Shown piece after piece: positions 9,197-16,117 of a stretch of DNA of 23,086 nucleotides (position 1 is its first letter; every line of letters starts with the position of its first letter). The position numbers and the translations under genes were made by a program. The stretch is taken from NCBI GenBank assembly GCA_041738285.1, contig JBGSQB010000038.1, positions 1-23,086 on the forward strand. The letters run 5' to 3'. The notes under the pieces are model-generated. The model had not been told where the DNA came from, did not search any database, and saw nothing but the letters and a program-made list of their open reading frames with translations. This DNA is from SZUA-521 sp041738285. GTDB taxonomy: Bacteria > Pseudomonadota > Gammaproteobacteria > Pseudomonadales > Azotimanducaceae.

Positions 9197-10417
9197 TCAC
9201 GGATTCGTCGCCAAAGGCGATGGCGCCTCGCGCAGCAGCGGCAGATCGATTGCTGCAACCCAGATGCCTTCCGGACGCGGACCCGCCTCGAACCGGGCCG
9301 CACCTGCAAACTGAACGGCGAGCCGTTCGCGCACATTGCGCAGGCCCACACCTTCCGGCCCGGCCGTTGCGTTAGCCGCCATGGTATTGGTCACGGTCAG
9401 CCGCAGACGATCATCGTCGGTCGCCACCACGATCGTGACCGTCACCAACCCTGAGTGTCCGGCAAGACCATGCGTCACGGCGTTCTCGACCAGCGGCTGA
9501 AGAATCAAGCTCGGCACCCAGACGTGCGGCAGGCGCTCGCGATCAGGCAACTGCGTGCCGAGTCGGTCGGCGAAGCGTCGGCTCTGCAATTCGAGATAGA
9601 GCCGCGCGAATTGCATCTCGTCTGCGAGCCGCGAAAAGTCGCGTTCGCTTGCGTTGAGCAACCTGCGCAACAGATCGGCGAATTGCACCACCATCGTCTG
9701 CGCGACCACAGGATCCCACGCGATCTGGCCGCGAATCGTGTGCAGCAGGTTGAACATGGTGTGCGGTGACAGCTGCATGCGTAGCGCCGCGAGACGCGCG
9801 GCATTCCATTGCCGACCGAGCGCAAGCACGCGCACTTCGGCATCGCGAAAGCGCTTGTAAGTCGCGAACCCGGTGACGATGGCAAGACCAAAGCCGTAAC
9901 GTACGAGGAAGTCACTGAATGCGGCAAGCCAGACCCAGAGCTCAGGACCGATCCAATCGGTGACGCTCATTTCGTGGTCCTTGGCCACATCGTTGTGGAT
10001 CATCGTCAGTTCGAGACTTACCCACAGCGCGGGACGGGCCAGCACGGCGAAGGCGAGCGCCATCGCCAGTTGCACTGGAAGCCGCCGCCAGAACGGTTGC
10101 CAGCCGATGTGCAGCGACCACCAGTAACAGCAGATTAGCGGCAGCAGGAGCAACAGGTATTGCACGACGCGCGGCTGCCACGGCGCGAAGATCGACGTGC
10201 CGGTCTCGCGGGCAATGTTGGCGTCGAGGCCGTAGGCAAACAGCACGGCCGAAGTCGTGGCGTAGAGCCAGAACGAACACACGATGACAAAGAACGGGCG
10301 CGCGGCCGGGCCCCCGGCGGCAAACCTCGGCGTGACAATTCGGGCGGAACTCACCGGCGCGCCAGTCTCTCCTCCCAAGGAAGCGTTCACCGCTTGGTCG
10401 GCGCGCGCGATCACCAT
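9197..10417 (-). CDS. Sensor histidine kinase, LytS/YesM type (His_kinase family)
   Basis: A 406-residue membrane sensor kinase. An N-terminal hydrophobic part (about residues 42-185) has four likely membrane segments (about 42-62, 86-103, 112-132 and 160-185) and no large periplasmic sensor domain. The His_kinase dimer/phosphoacceptor region follows, with MQLSPHTMFNLLHTI, in which His219 is the expected phosphorylation site in place of the usual NPHFLFN. The HATPase_c domain has the N box LQPLVENAVTHGL (Asn312) and the G box GVGLRNVRERL (356-366). ATG 10417 is supported by GAGG eight bases upstream. It is the first gene of the operon with the LytTR regulator. The substrate or signal is unknown; the compact sensor suggests membrane or cell-envelope sensing, which is inference. 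Confidence 0.94.
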   Translation of the reverse strand: MVIARADQAVNASLGGETGAPVSSARIVTPRFAAGGPAARPFFVIVCSFWLYATTSAVLFAYGLDANIARETGTSIFAPWQPRVVQYLLLLLPLICCYWWSLHIGWQPFWRRLPVQLAMALAFAVLARPALWVSLELTMIHNDVAKDHEMSVTDWIGPELWVWLAAFSDFLVRYGFGLAIVTGFATYKRFRDAEVRVLALGRQWNAARLAALRMQLSPHTMFNLLHTIRGQIAWDPVVAQTMVVQFADLLRRLLNASERDFSRLADEMQFARLYLELQSRRFADRLGTQLPDRERLPHVWVPSLILQPLVENAVTHGLAGHSGLVTVTIVVATDDDRLRLTVTNTMAANATAGPEGVGLRNVRERLAVQFAGAARFEAGPRPEGIWVAAIDLPLLREAPSPLATNP

Positions 10418-10488
10418 GTTCCGATCCTCGAAGTCTCGACTAGTTTACCGCGGTCACGACCGAGTGCCGTGGCAGCCATGTCCCCCCT

Positions 10489-10628
10489 GGGACGAAGCCG
10501 TCGAGTACAGGGACGAATCCGCCCTCGGTCGGGACATTCGCGCCGGCGCGAGGGATGGCGGCGAAAAGATGCGTAGGCCGCCTTTCGTAACAGACGGGAC
10601 GAACTCGTCGATGTCGGGGACGACCGCG
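10489..10628. promoter_or_regulatory. Array of 21-bp-phased direct repeats, candidate LytTR operator
   Basis: The 318-bp gap between the kinase gene and the divergent urcA-family gene carries six copies of a GGGA core with consensus GGGACGAnnnCG. They begin at 10489, 10510, 10531 and 10552, each exactly 21 bp apart, then at 10596 and 10617, again 21 bp apart. Four copies share GGGACGA exactly; the copies at 10531 and 10552 are weaker. On the minus strand the core reads TTCGTCCC, close to the AlgR site CCGTTCGTC as remembered. A 21-bp repeat period (two helical turns, same DNA face) is typical of LytTR-domain sites. No other feature was recognised in this gap. Confidence 0.6.
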
Positions 10629-10735
10629 AGGATCGTCTATCGATCGCATCGTGCGACCGCAGTCAGATGGACGTGTCGATTCGGTGCGTACGACGGCCGC
10701 TTCGACACATTCGATTCACTGATGAGGAGACCAGC

Positions 10736-11080
10736 ATGAATTCCCCCTCTTACACAGCCACTGCGCTGTTGACTGCGATGCTTTCGAGTATGGCCGCTGC
10801 GCCTGCGGTTGCCACGGATCGGGCAGCGCACGAATCACCGCAAACGGTCGTGCGCTACGATGATCTCGACCTCACGACGGACGCCGGCGCACGCGCGCTG
10901 TATGAGCGCATCGCCGACGCCGCGCGCCGTGTTTGCCCGGATGACAATGGTGTGCGCGATCTGGTGCGCTCGCGGAACGCGCGGGTTTGTCGTGACACGG
11001 CGATCGTGCGCGCGATCGAAGACATGGGAAACGAGAAGCTCGCCGCGATACAGCGGGCACCGAAGCGCCGTATGGGCTGA
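10736..11080 (+). CDS. UrcA-family exported protein
   Basis: A 114-residue small secreted or periplasmic protein of the UrcA family, whose function is unknown. An N-terminal signal peptide (hydrophobic stretch about residues 8-26, probable cleavage after APAVA) is followed by the family core: VVRYDDLDLTTDAGARALY, a helix with Cys67 (RRVCPDD) and a second Cys85 (ARVCRDTAIVRAI), which could form a disulfide. The ATG at 10736 has the strong GAGGAGA eight or so bases upstream. A longer in-frame start at 10667 would add an Arg-rich stretch before the signal peptide and is rejected. The gene is divergent from the LytTR kinase operon. The phased repeats end about 108 bp upstream of its start, so control by that system is plausible. 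Confidence 0.82.
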   Translation: MNSPSYTATALLTAMLSSMAAAPAVATDRAAHESPQTVVRYDDLDLTTDAGARALYERIADAARRVCPDDNGVRDLVRSRNARVCRDTAIVRAIEDMGNEKLAAIQRAPKRRMG

Positions 11081-11101
11081 CGAGATGATGGCGGCGCCGC
11101 T

Positions 11102-11130
11102 CGCGCGCACGCACTTGCCGTGCCCGCGCG
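11102..11130. terminator. GC-rich hairpin between convergent genes
   Basis: CGCGCGCACG (11102-11111) can pair with CGTG (11119-11122) plus CGCGCG (11125-11130) across a 7-nt loop, with a 2-nt bulge. It lies between the stops of the urcA-family and VOC genes, where a bidirectional terminator would be expected. There is no T tract. Confidence 0.3.
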
Positions 11131-11168
11131 CGGGCAGGTCTCGCAGCCGGTCAAACTGACGATCGCGA

Positions 11169-11543
11169 TCAGCTGACGAGCGACTGCGAAAGCATGTAAG
11201 TGTTGCCGTCCGGGTCGAAGAACGTCGCGAGCTTCACCATGCCGGGGATCTCCATGGTGTCGCCATCGAATCGCACGTCTTTGCGTTCGAGTTCCGCCCG
11301 TGCGGCGGTGATGTCCTCCACGCCGAACACAGGCGTCGTACCGCCACGCCCGTCGACCGATTCATTCTGACCCAGGCCAATAGTCACACCGTTCGTCGGC
11401 GAGGCGACCTCGGCCCATCCCGCCTCGTCGACACGGAAGACGAGCCTGAATCCCAAGACGTCCGCGAACCAGGCAATCGATCGATCGAGATCGGTGACCG
11501 ACGATGACAGTGTGATGTCTCCCGTGTATTTGAAGTTCGGCAC
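11169..11543 (-). CDS. VOC (glyoxalase/bleomycin-resistance) family protein
   Basis: A 124-residue single-unit VOC protein with two beta-alpha-beta-beta-beta modules: ITLSSSVTDLDRSIAWFADVLGF at the start and TPVFGVEDITAARAELERK, then LATFFDPDGNTYMLSQS, at the end. The first metal-ligand position of typical VOC enzymes (His in the first strand) is not present in DITLSSS, so it may bind metal differently or act as a binding protein. The start is GTG 11543, supported by the strong GGGAGGGGG a few bases upstream. It is divergent from an HxlR-like regulator, and the 76-bp gap holds opposed promoters, so the regulator probably controls it. The substrate is unknown. Confidence 0.88.
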   Translation of the reverse strand: MPNFKYTGDITLSSSVTDLDRSIAWFADVLGFRLVFRVDEAGWAEVASPTNGVTIGLGQNESVDGRGGTTPVFGVEDITAARAELERKDVRFDGDTMEIPGMVKLATFFDPDGNTYMLSQSLVS

Positions 11544-11555
11544 GACCCCCTCCCA

Positions 11556-11603
11556 TTGGTTTCGTTACGCATGAAAAGTATAGTAGGTCGAATTTCTGGT
11601 CAA
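11556..11603. promoter_or_regulatory. Overlapping divergent promoters for the VOC and HxlR-like genes
   Basis: On the plus strand TTGGTT (11556-11561), 17 bp, then TATAGT (11579-11584) points at the regulator gene. On the minus strand TTGACC (complement of 11598-11603), 15 bp, then TATACT (complement of 11577-11582) points at the VOC gene; a 17-bp spacer would give TACTTT instead. The two -10 boxes overlap, so polymerase binding should be mutually exclusive. Confidence 0.5.
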
Positions 11604-11619
11604 GGCTCGTGCGCCATCG

Positions 11620-12180
11620 ATGACCAAGCCCACCGCAATCAAGGTCGCAGGACTCTTCCACCATCGCTGGAACGTGCCGGTGATCGCCGCCTTGCACGCC
11701 GCCAAAGGTGGTGCGCGATTGGTCGTGCTCGCGCACACGCTCGACGGTAACCGAGACGCGGTGCGCGACGCGCTCGATGCGTTGATCGAAGCTGACATCG
11801 TGACACGCAATCCCGGCTATGGGCATCCACTACGACCCGAGTACCTGCTGACTGCGCGCGGCAGGCGCGTCGCTCCCGCATGTGTTCGATTTCAGCGGGT
11901 AGCGGCCCACGTCGATGCGCTCGGCATTGCCTACATGAAATGGAGCGCGCCGGCGCTGCTGGCGATTCGTCGCGGCCACAGCCGATTCAATGCGATCCAA
12001 CGCGCACTCGGCGCGATTACGCCGCGCTCGTTGACGCAGGGGTTGCGCGTGCTCTGTGACAATCAACTGGTGATCCGCACCGTCGAGGACGATTTCCCGC
12101 CGCGATCGGCCTACGCTCTGAGCAATGGCGGCACGCGCATGGCAAACGCCACCGCGCAGATCGATGCACGGCTCACCTGA
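11620..12180 (+). CDS. Tandem HxlR-type winged-helix transcriptional regulator
   Basis: A 186-residue protein made of two HxlR-like winged-helix units in one chain. The C-terminal unit (about 104-180) is the clearer: MKWSAPALLAIRRGHSRF, AITPRSLTQGLRVL, then a wing with FPPRSAYALSNGG. The N-terminal unit (about 13-88) follows the same plan: HHRWNVPVIAALHAAKGG, DAVRDALDALIEADIV, then HPLRPEYLLTARGRRVA. Ordinary HxlR proteins have one such unit of about 100-120 residues and dimerise, so this could be a covalent pseudo-dimer. The Cys used by redox-sensing HxlR proteins near the N-terminus is not seen there. ATG 11620 has only a weak ribosome binding site (AAGG, 14 bases away). It is divergent from the VOC gene and probably regulates it and itself. 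Confidence 0.8.
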   Translation: MTKPTAIKVAGLFHHRWNVPVIAALHAAKGGARLVVLAHTLDGNRDAVRDALDALIEADIVTRNPGYGHPLRPEYLLTARGRRVAPACVRFQRVAAHVDALGIAYMKWSAPALLAIRRGHSRFNAIQRALGAITPRSLTQGLRVLCDNQLVIRTVEDDFPPRSAYALSNGGTRMANATAQIDARLT

Positions 12181-12260
12181 AACCCGAGGCCGGCTTTCGC
12201 GAATTGTGAAGTCCGCGCGCATGAGGAAGAATGCGGCTTCGTCTTTTGCGGGCTACGAAC

Positions 12261-13373
12261 TTGAACTTCGATTTTTCTGACGACGAAAAACTCGTGCGCG
12301 ATCAGGCCGCGCGGTTTCTGAAGGAGAAGTGCGGGCTGACCGTGGCCCGCGCGGTGCTCGACGGCAAGGCACCGTACGCCGCCGATGTGTGGCGGGGTCT
12401 CGCCGACATGGGTTTGACTGCAACCACCATTCCGGAGGCTTATGGCGGCGTGAATGCCGGTCATCTGACCCTGTGCCTCGTCGCCGAGCAGCTCGGTGCG
12501 TATCTGGCGCCGACGCCGTTCTCGTCGTCGGTCTATCAGACCACCGAGGCGATCTGCCTGTACGGCAGCGCGGCGCAGAAGGAGCAGTGGCTACCGAAGC
12601 TCGCATCAGGCGCCGTGATCGGCACCATCGCTGTGGTGGAGTCGCTCAACGTTCTGACGGCGGAATCGATCAAGGCGAAGGTCGCCAAGGGCCGACTGAG
12701 CGGTACGAAACTCATCGTCCCCGATGGCGGCATTGCAGACATCGCGGTGGTGTTCGCACGCAGTAGCGAAGGCGTAGGCGCCTTCATCGTCGATCTGAAA
12801 GGCGCAGGCGTTGCCCGGCGCAATGTGGAGACGGTCGATCCTACCCGCAATTCCGCGACCGTGACCTTCGACGGCGCACCTGCGGAACTGCTTGGGGAAG
12901 TCGGCAAGGGCTGGGACATCCTGAACGACGTCTACAACCGTGCCGCGGTGCCGCTCGCGTTCGAGCAGATCGGCGGCGCCGCAAGGGCGCTCGATATGGC
13001 AGTGGCGTACGCGCAGGAACGGTATGCGTTCGGACGGCCGATCGGCACGTTCCAGGCGCTCAAGCACATGATGGCGGACATGTATGTGGCGCTGAAACTG
13101 GCCGAGTCGAATTGCTACTACGCGGCCTGGGCACTGGCGACCAACGCCAAGGACCTGCCATTGGCGGCCGCCACCGCACGCGTGTCCGCGACGCAGGCGT
13201 ACCAGTTGTGTTCGCGCGACAACATTCAGATTCACGGCGGCATGGGATTCACCTGGGAGTTCGACTGCCACCTTTATTACCGACGCTCGAACTATCTCGC
13301 CTTGCAACTGGGCGGAATGACCGAGTGGGAAAACAAACTGATCGACGCGTTGCCCGTCGGCTCGGCCGCGTAG
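12261..13373 (+). CDS. Acyl-CoA dehydrogenase, first subunit of a pair
   Basis: A 370-residue acyl-CoA dehydrogenase of the flavoprotein family that forms trans-2-enoyl-CoA. The N-terminal helical domain (FDFSDDEKLVRDQAARFLKE, ATTIPEAYGGVNAGHL), the middle beta domain (GTIAVVESLNVL, GVGAFIVDLKGAGV) and the C-terminal helical domain (RYAFGRPIGTFQALKHMMAD, QIHGGMGFTWEFDCHLYYRR) are all present. I prefer TTG 12261, which gives the normal family start (L/M-NFDFSDDEK); an in-frame ATG at 12231 would add ten residues. The short middle domain and lack of an EGT motif suggest a subunit of an alpha2beta2 dehydrogenase like the mycobacterial FadE26-27 and FadE28-29 pairs for steroid side chains. The second subunit begins 8 bp after its stop. 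Confidence 0.9.
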   Translation: MNFDFSDDEKLVRDQAARFLKEKCGLTVARAVLDGKAPYAADVWRGLADMGLTATTIPEAYGGVNAGHLTLCLVAEQLGAYLAPTPFSSSVYQTTEAICLYGSAAQKEQWLPKLASGAVIGTIAVVESLNVLTAESIKAKVAKGRLSGTKLIVPDGGIADIAVVFARSSEGVGAFIVDLKGAGVARRNVETVDPTRNSATVTFDGAPAELLGEVGKGWDILNDVYNRAAVPLAFEQIGGAARALDMAVAYAQERYAFGRPIGTFQALKHMMADMYVALKLAESNCYYAAWALATNAKDLPLAAATARVSATQAYQLCSRDNIQIHGGMGFTWEFDCHLYYRRSNYLALQLGGMTEWENKLIDALPVGSAA

Positions 13374-13381
13374 GAGCACCC

Positions 13382-14620
13382 ATGGATTTCAACGACACCC
13401 CCGAAGAAGCACAGTATCGCGCCAAGGCGCGCGCCTGGATCGACGCCAACGCGCCGAAGCATCTGCACGATGCGCTGGCGTCGAGTACGTTCGGCGGCCT
13501 CAACACCGGCGATGAAGATCCGCTCGTTGCCGGCAAGCAATGGCAGAAGAAGAAAGCCGAAGCCGGTTGGGCGTGCCTGCAGTGGCCCAAGGAATACGGC
13601 GGTCGCGGCGCATCGCCCATCGAGCGCGTGATCTGGGGTCAGGAAGAAGGCGTTTACGGCAAGTTGAACGGTGCATTTCTGATCGGTCAGGGCATGTGCG
13701 GTCCAACCATGATGGCGTATGCGAGCGAGGCACAGAACGCGCGCTACATGCCGAAGCTCGCCAGCGGCGAAGAGATCTGGTGTCAGCTCTTTTCCGAGCC
13801 GCACAGCGGCTCCGATCTCGCTGGGCTTCGCACCCGGGCCGAGAAGAACGGCGATGAGTGGGTGGTCAATGGCCAGAAGATCTGGACCTCCGGTGCTCAC
13901 TATTCCGACTACGGCATTCTGATCACGCGCACGGATCCGACAGTCGCCAAGCACAAGGGACTGACGATGTTCTTCATCGACATGAAGTCACCGGGCATCG
14001 ACATCCGCCCGATCAAGCAGGTCAACGGCCAGAGCGGTTTCAACGAAGTCTACTTCGATGGTGTGCGGGTTCCCGATGCACAGCGCCTTGGCGCGGTGGG
14101 CGATGGCTGGCGTGTATCGCTGACGACGCTGATGAACGAACGCCTCGCCATCGGCGGCGGTATCGCAACCGGATACGCCGACCTCGAAGAGTTCGTGCGC
14201 GAACTGCATCTGAGCGGGGGCCGCGCGATCGAAAATCCCGCGGTGCGCTCGAAGCTCGCCGACTGGTACGCCAAGGCGGCCGGGCTCAAGAACACTGCTA
14301 GTCGCGCAATCAGCATGCTGTCGAAGGGTGAGACACCCGGACCGGAAAACTCGATTGGCAAACTCGTAGCCGGCACGGTGATGCAGGACATTGCGAAGTT
14401 CGCAATGGATTTGCAGGGGTTCGGCGCGGTGCTCACCGACCCGCAAACCGCAGAAGGCGCTGCCCGCTTTCAAGCGATGCTGCTGAGATCACCGGCCGTA
14501 CGCATCGAAGGCGGCACCGATCAGATCCTGCGCAACATCATTGCCGAACGCGTACTGGGACTACCCCAGGACATTCGCGCCGACAAAGGATTGCCCTTCA
14601 ATGAGATCCCCACGGGGTAA
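13382..14620 (+). CDS. Acyl-CoA dehydrogenase, second subunit of a pair
   Basis: A 412-residue acyl-CoA dehydrogenase. Family marks are WPKEYGGRGASPIERVIWGQE (N-terminal domain; read as two adjoining pieces), LFSEPHSGSDLAGLRTRAE and GQKIWTSGAHYSDYGIL (middle domain, FAD and substrate contacts), FNEVYFDGVRVPDAQRLG, and the C-terminal IEGGTDQILRNIIAERVLGL. When the GT of this motif is aligned with the EGT motif of medium-chain enzymes, Gly takes the place of the catalytic Glu, so the base must come from elsewhere or from the partner. ATG 13382 has GGAG eight bases upstream, overlapping the end of the previous gene. The close coupling supports a heteromeric enzyme; the substrate is probably a bulky or branched acyl-CoA, which is inference. 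Confidence 0.92.
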   Translation: MDFNDTPEEAQYRAKARAWIDANAPKHLHDALASSTFGGLNTGDEDPLVAGKQWQKKKAEAGWACLQWPKEYGGRGASPIERVIWGQEEGVYGKLNGAFLIGQGMCGPTMMAYASEAQNARYMPKLASGEEIWCQLFSEPHSGSDLAGLRTRAEKNGDEWVVNGQKIWTSGAHYSDYGILITRTDPTVAKHKGLTMFFIDMKSPGIDIRPIKQVNGQSGFNEVYFDGVRVPDAQRLGAVGDGWRVSLTTLMNERLAIGGGIATGYADLEEFVRELHLSGGRAIENPAVRSKLADWYAKAAGLKNTASRAISMLSKGETPGPENSIGKLVAGTVMQDIAKFAMDLQGFGAVLTDPQTAEGAARFQAMLLRSPAVRIEGGTDQILRNIIAERVLGLPQDIRADKGLPFNEIPTG

Positions 14621-14624
14621 CGCA

Positions 14625-14636
14625 GAACGATCGTTC
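14625..14636. promoter_or_regulatory. 12-bp perfect palindrome GAACGATCGTTC
   Basis: The palindrome lies 4 bp after the second acyl-CoA dehydrogenase stop. The form, with GAACG and CGTTC half sites, resembles TetR-family operators. A perfect 12-mer is expected a few times by chance in 23 kb, and no TetR gene is in the window. Confidence 0.2.
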
Positions 14637-14642
14637 ACGAGC

Positions 14643-14666
14643 CTGGCACAGTCACGGCGTACGCGT
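14643..14666 (+). repeat. 24-bp direct repeat, left copy (cupin-gene-like fragment)
   Basis: This 24-bp stretch matches 15649-15672 at 22 of 24 positions, in the same orientation, 1006 bp apart. The right copy is inside the cupin gene and encodes WRSHGVRV. Read in the matching frame, the left copy encodes WHSHGVRV followed by VHRGDELV, so it may be a relic of a second cupin 5' end. No gene is otherwise seen between 14621 and 14813. Confidence 0.5.
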
Positions 14667-14813
14667 TGTTCATCGCGGTGATGAATTGGTTCATTGCCAT
14701 TGCCTGAGTGCAGTGTTAGACGTGCAGGTGCGGCAGCGTCGTTCGGACGCGCTGTGCTATCCAAGGATTGGGGATCGCCCCTGATTCGCTCACTTGAGAA
14801 GGAAGTGCGAGGA

Positions 14814-15413
14814 ATGGGCAGAATACTGAATCGCTCGTGGTGCAGTCTCTTGAACCGACTACAGGTGGGGTCAGTCATTCTGCTGGTAGCTGCCTGTGGC
14901 GCGGATGCAACTCCTGACCCCGAGGCGACAGCATCTCAGGCGGCTGTCTCGAGGCCGGCGCAACACGAAGGTAGTTATGCGGTAGGTGATGTGTACGATG
15001 ACGGCGAGTTTCGAGTGACCTACCTGGGTATTGCCAGGCTGAGCCTGGGTCGTGACAGCCAGTGGTCGGACGGAAACTGCTTCGCTTTGCTGGCGGAAGT
15101 CACTCGATATAGAGATTTCCTCAACAGTGGGGGAGTCGACACATTCAACCCGTCTACGCGTGGAATCCTCAAGGATGGCGTCGAGACCGAACGCGACGAC
15201 ACGGGCGTGGATTGCGACACCAAGGCCTTGTTGGCGACGCCATATGTTTCGACTCACAAGGCGAAGCTACATGTCGGCGACAGCGCCAAGGTCTGGACGG
15301 GCGCCTTCTGGGTTTCGGCGGCGGATCTGAACGCTCTGGAAGGCGTGCGGCTGCACGGATCAGGTGACTTGTTTGAGCCCACGGTAACACTGGACACCAG
15401 CGGGGGTGGTTAG
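14814..15413 (+). CDS. Predicted lipoprotein of unknown function
   Basis: A 199-residue protein with a lipoprotein signal: a basic start (MGRILNRSWC), a hydrophobic stretch and the lipobox LLVAAC with Cys about 28 residues in, then an Ala/Pro-rich linker. The mature part (YAVGDVYDDGEFRVTYLGIA, then CFALLAEVTRYRDF and VWTGAFWVSAADL) looks like a single beta-sandwich, somewhat like DUF4352 proteins, but I do not recognise a family. Two Cys (near NCFALL and VDCDTK) could pair. ATG 14814 has AAGGAAG eight bases upstream. Parts of the gene are near 52-57% G+C, lower than its neighbours, and a 24-bp direct repeat brackets it, which suggests a late arrival. Confidence 0.72.
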   Translation: MGRILNRSWCSLLNRLQVGSVILLVAACGADATPDPEATASQAAVSRPAQHEGSYAVGDVYDDGEFRVTYLGIARLSLGRDSQWSDGNCFALLAEVTRYRDFLNSGGVDTFNPSTRGILKDGVETERDDTGVDCDTKALLATPYVSTHKAKLHVGDSAKVWTGAFWVSAADLNALEGVRLHGSGDLFEPTVTLDTSGGG

Positions 15414-15613
15414 AGACCGTCGTAGAACGACCCACCACGGCTCTCCACGATCGTTCCGGCTCTGCAACTCACACAGTATGCTCGGCAAGGTATGCTGCCG
15501 ATGGTCGCTGCCTTCACTCGGCGGCTTGTTCCAGTGGTTCCTCGGTGACAGCACCAAAGTTGGTGTAAGTAATCTGATCCGTGCTGTCGGTAAGCTCCTA
15601 CGGTGATGCACAC

Positions 15614-16102
15614 GTGACAGACCCCAATCATTCAGGCGATCCGAATCACTGGCGCAGTCACGGCGTGCGCGTGATCAAGGCGAACACCCTCGATACGAAC
15701 ACCGCGCAGACACCCGGTATGAATCGCGCTGCCGCGATCAACCATGCGCGGGTCGGTGCGCAGAAGATCTGGGCCGGTACGGTGACGATTCACGCCGACG
15801 CCAAGACCGGCGCCCATCATCACGGCGCGCTGGAAAGCGTGATCTACGTGGTGCGGGGACGGGCGCGGATGCGCTGGGGCGAGCGGCTCGAATATGTAGC
15901 AGAGGCGGAAGCAGGCGACTTCATTTTCGTGCCGCCATATGTACCGCATCAGGAGATCAACGCATCGAGTGCCGATCCGCTCGAATGCGTACTGGTGCGC
16001 AGCGACAACGAAGCGGTGGTGGTCAACCTCGACATCTCCGATGTCGAGCCGAATCCGAACGCGGTGTACTGGGTCGATCCCATTCACGACGCGCCGAAGT
16101 GA
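15614..16102 (+). CDS. Cupin-domain protein
   Basis: A 162-residue single-domain cupin. Motif 1 is GAHHHGALESVIYVVRG, with two metal-binding His and a Glu in the spacing HxHxxxE; motif 2 is GDFIFVPPYVPHQEIN, with the third His. A mononuclear metal site is therefore likely. The N-terminal segment HWRSHGVRV and the PGMNRAAAINHA segment are typical of a group of small cupins of unknown substrate. I chose GTG 15614 (VTDPNHSGDPNHW); an in-frame start at 15581 would add eleven residues without family support. The 200 bp upstream (15414-15613) hold no recognised gene. The gene converges with a 58-residue small gene 15 bp away. Confidence 0.85.
   Translation: MTDPNHSGDPNHWRSHGVRVIKANTLDTNTAQTPGMNRAAAINHARVGAQKIWAGTVTIHADAKTGAHHHGALESVIYVVRGRARMRWGERLEYVAEAEAGDFIFVPPYVPHQEINASSADPLECVLVRSDNEAVVVNLDISDVEPNPNAVYWVDPIHDAPK
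15649..15672 (+). repeat. 24-bp direct repeat, right copy (inside the cupin gene)
   Basis: Right copy of the repeat at 14643-14666, differing at two positions, both purine changes (A in the left copy, G here). It encodes WRSHGVRV near the cupin N-terminus. Confidence 0.5.
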
Positions 16103-16117
16103 GTGCGAAGGAAGACG

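Noticed and set aside
15414..15613. Gap before the cupin gene checked for an insertion-sequence end or attC-like site
   Set aside because: The region is of lower G+C and has short open frames on the minus strand, but no terminal inverted repeat, transposase motif or attC core could be recognised.
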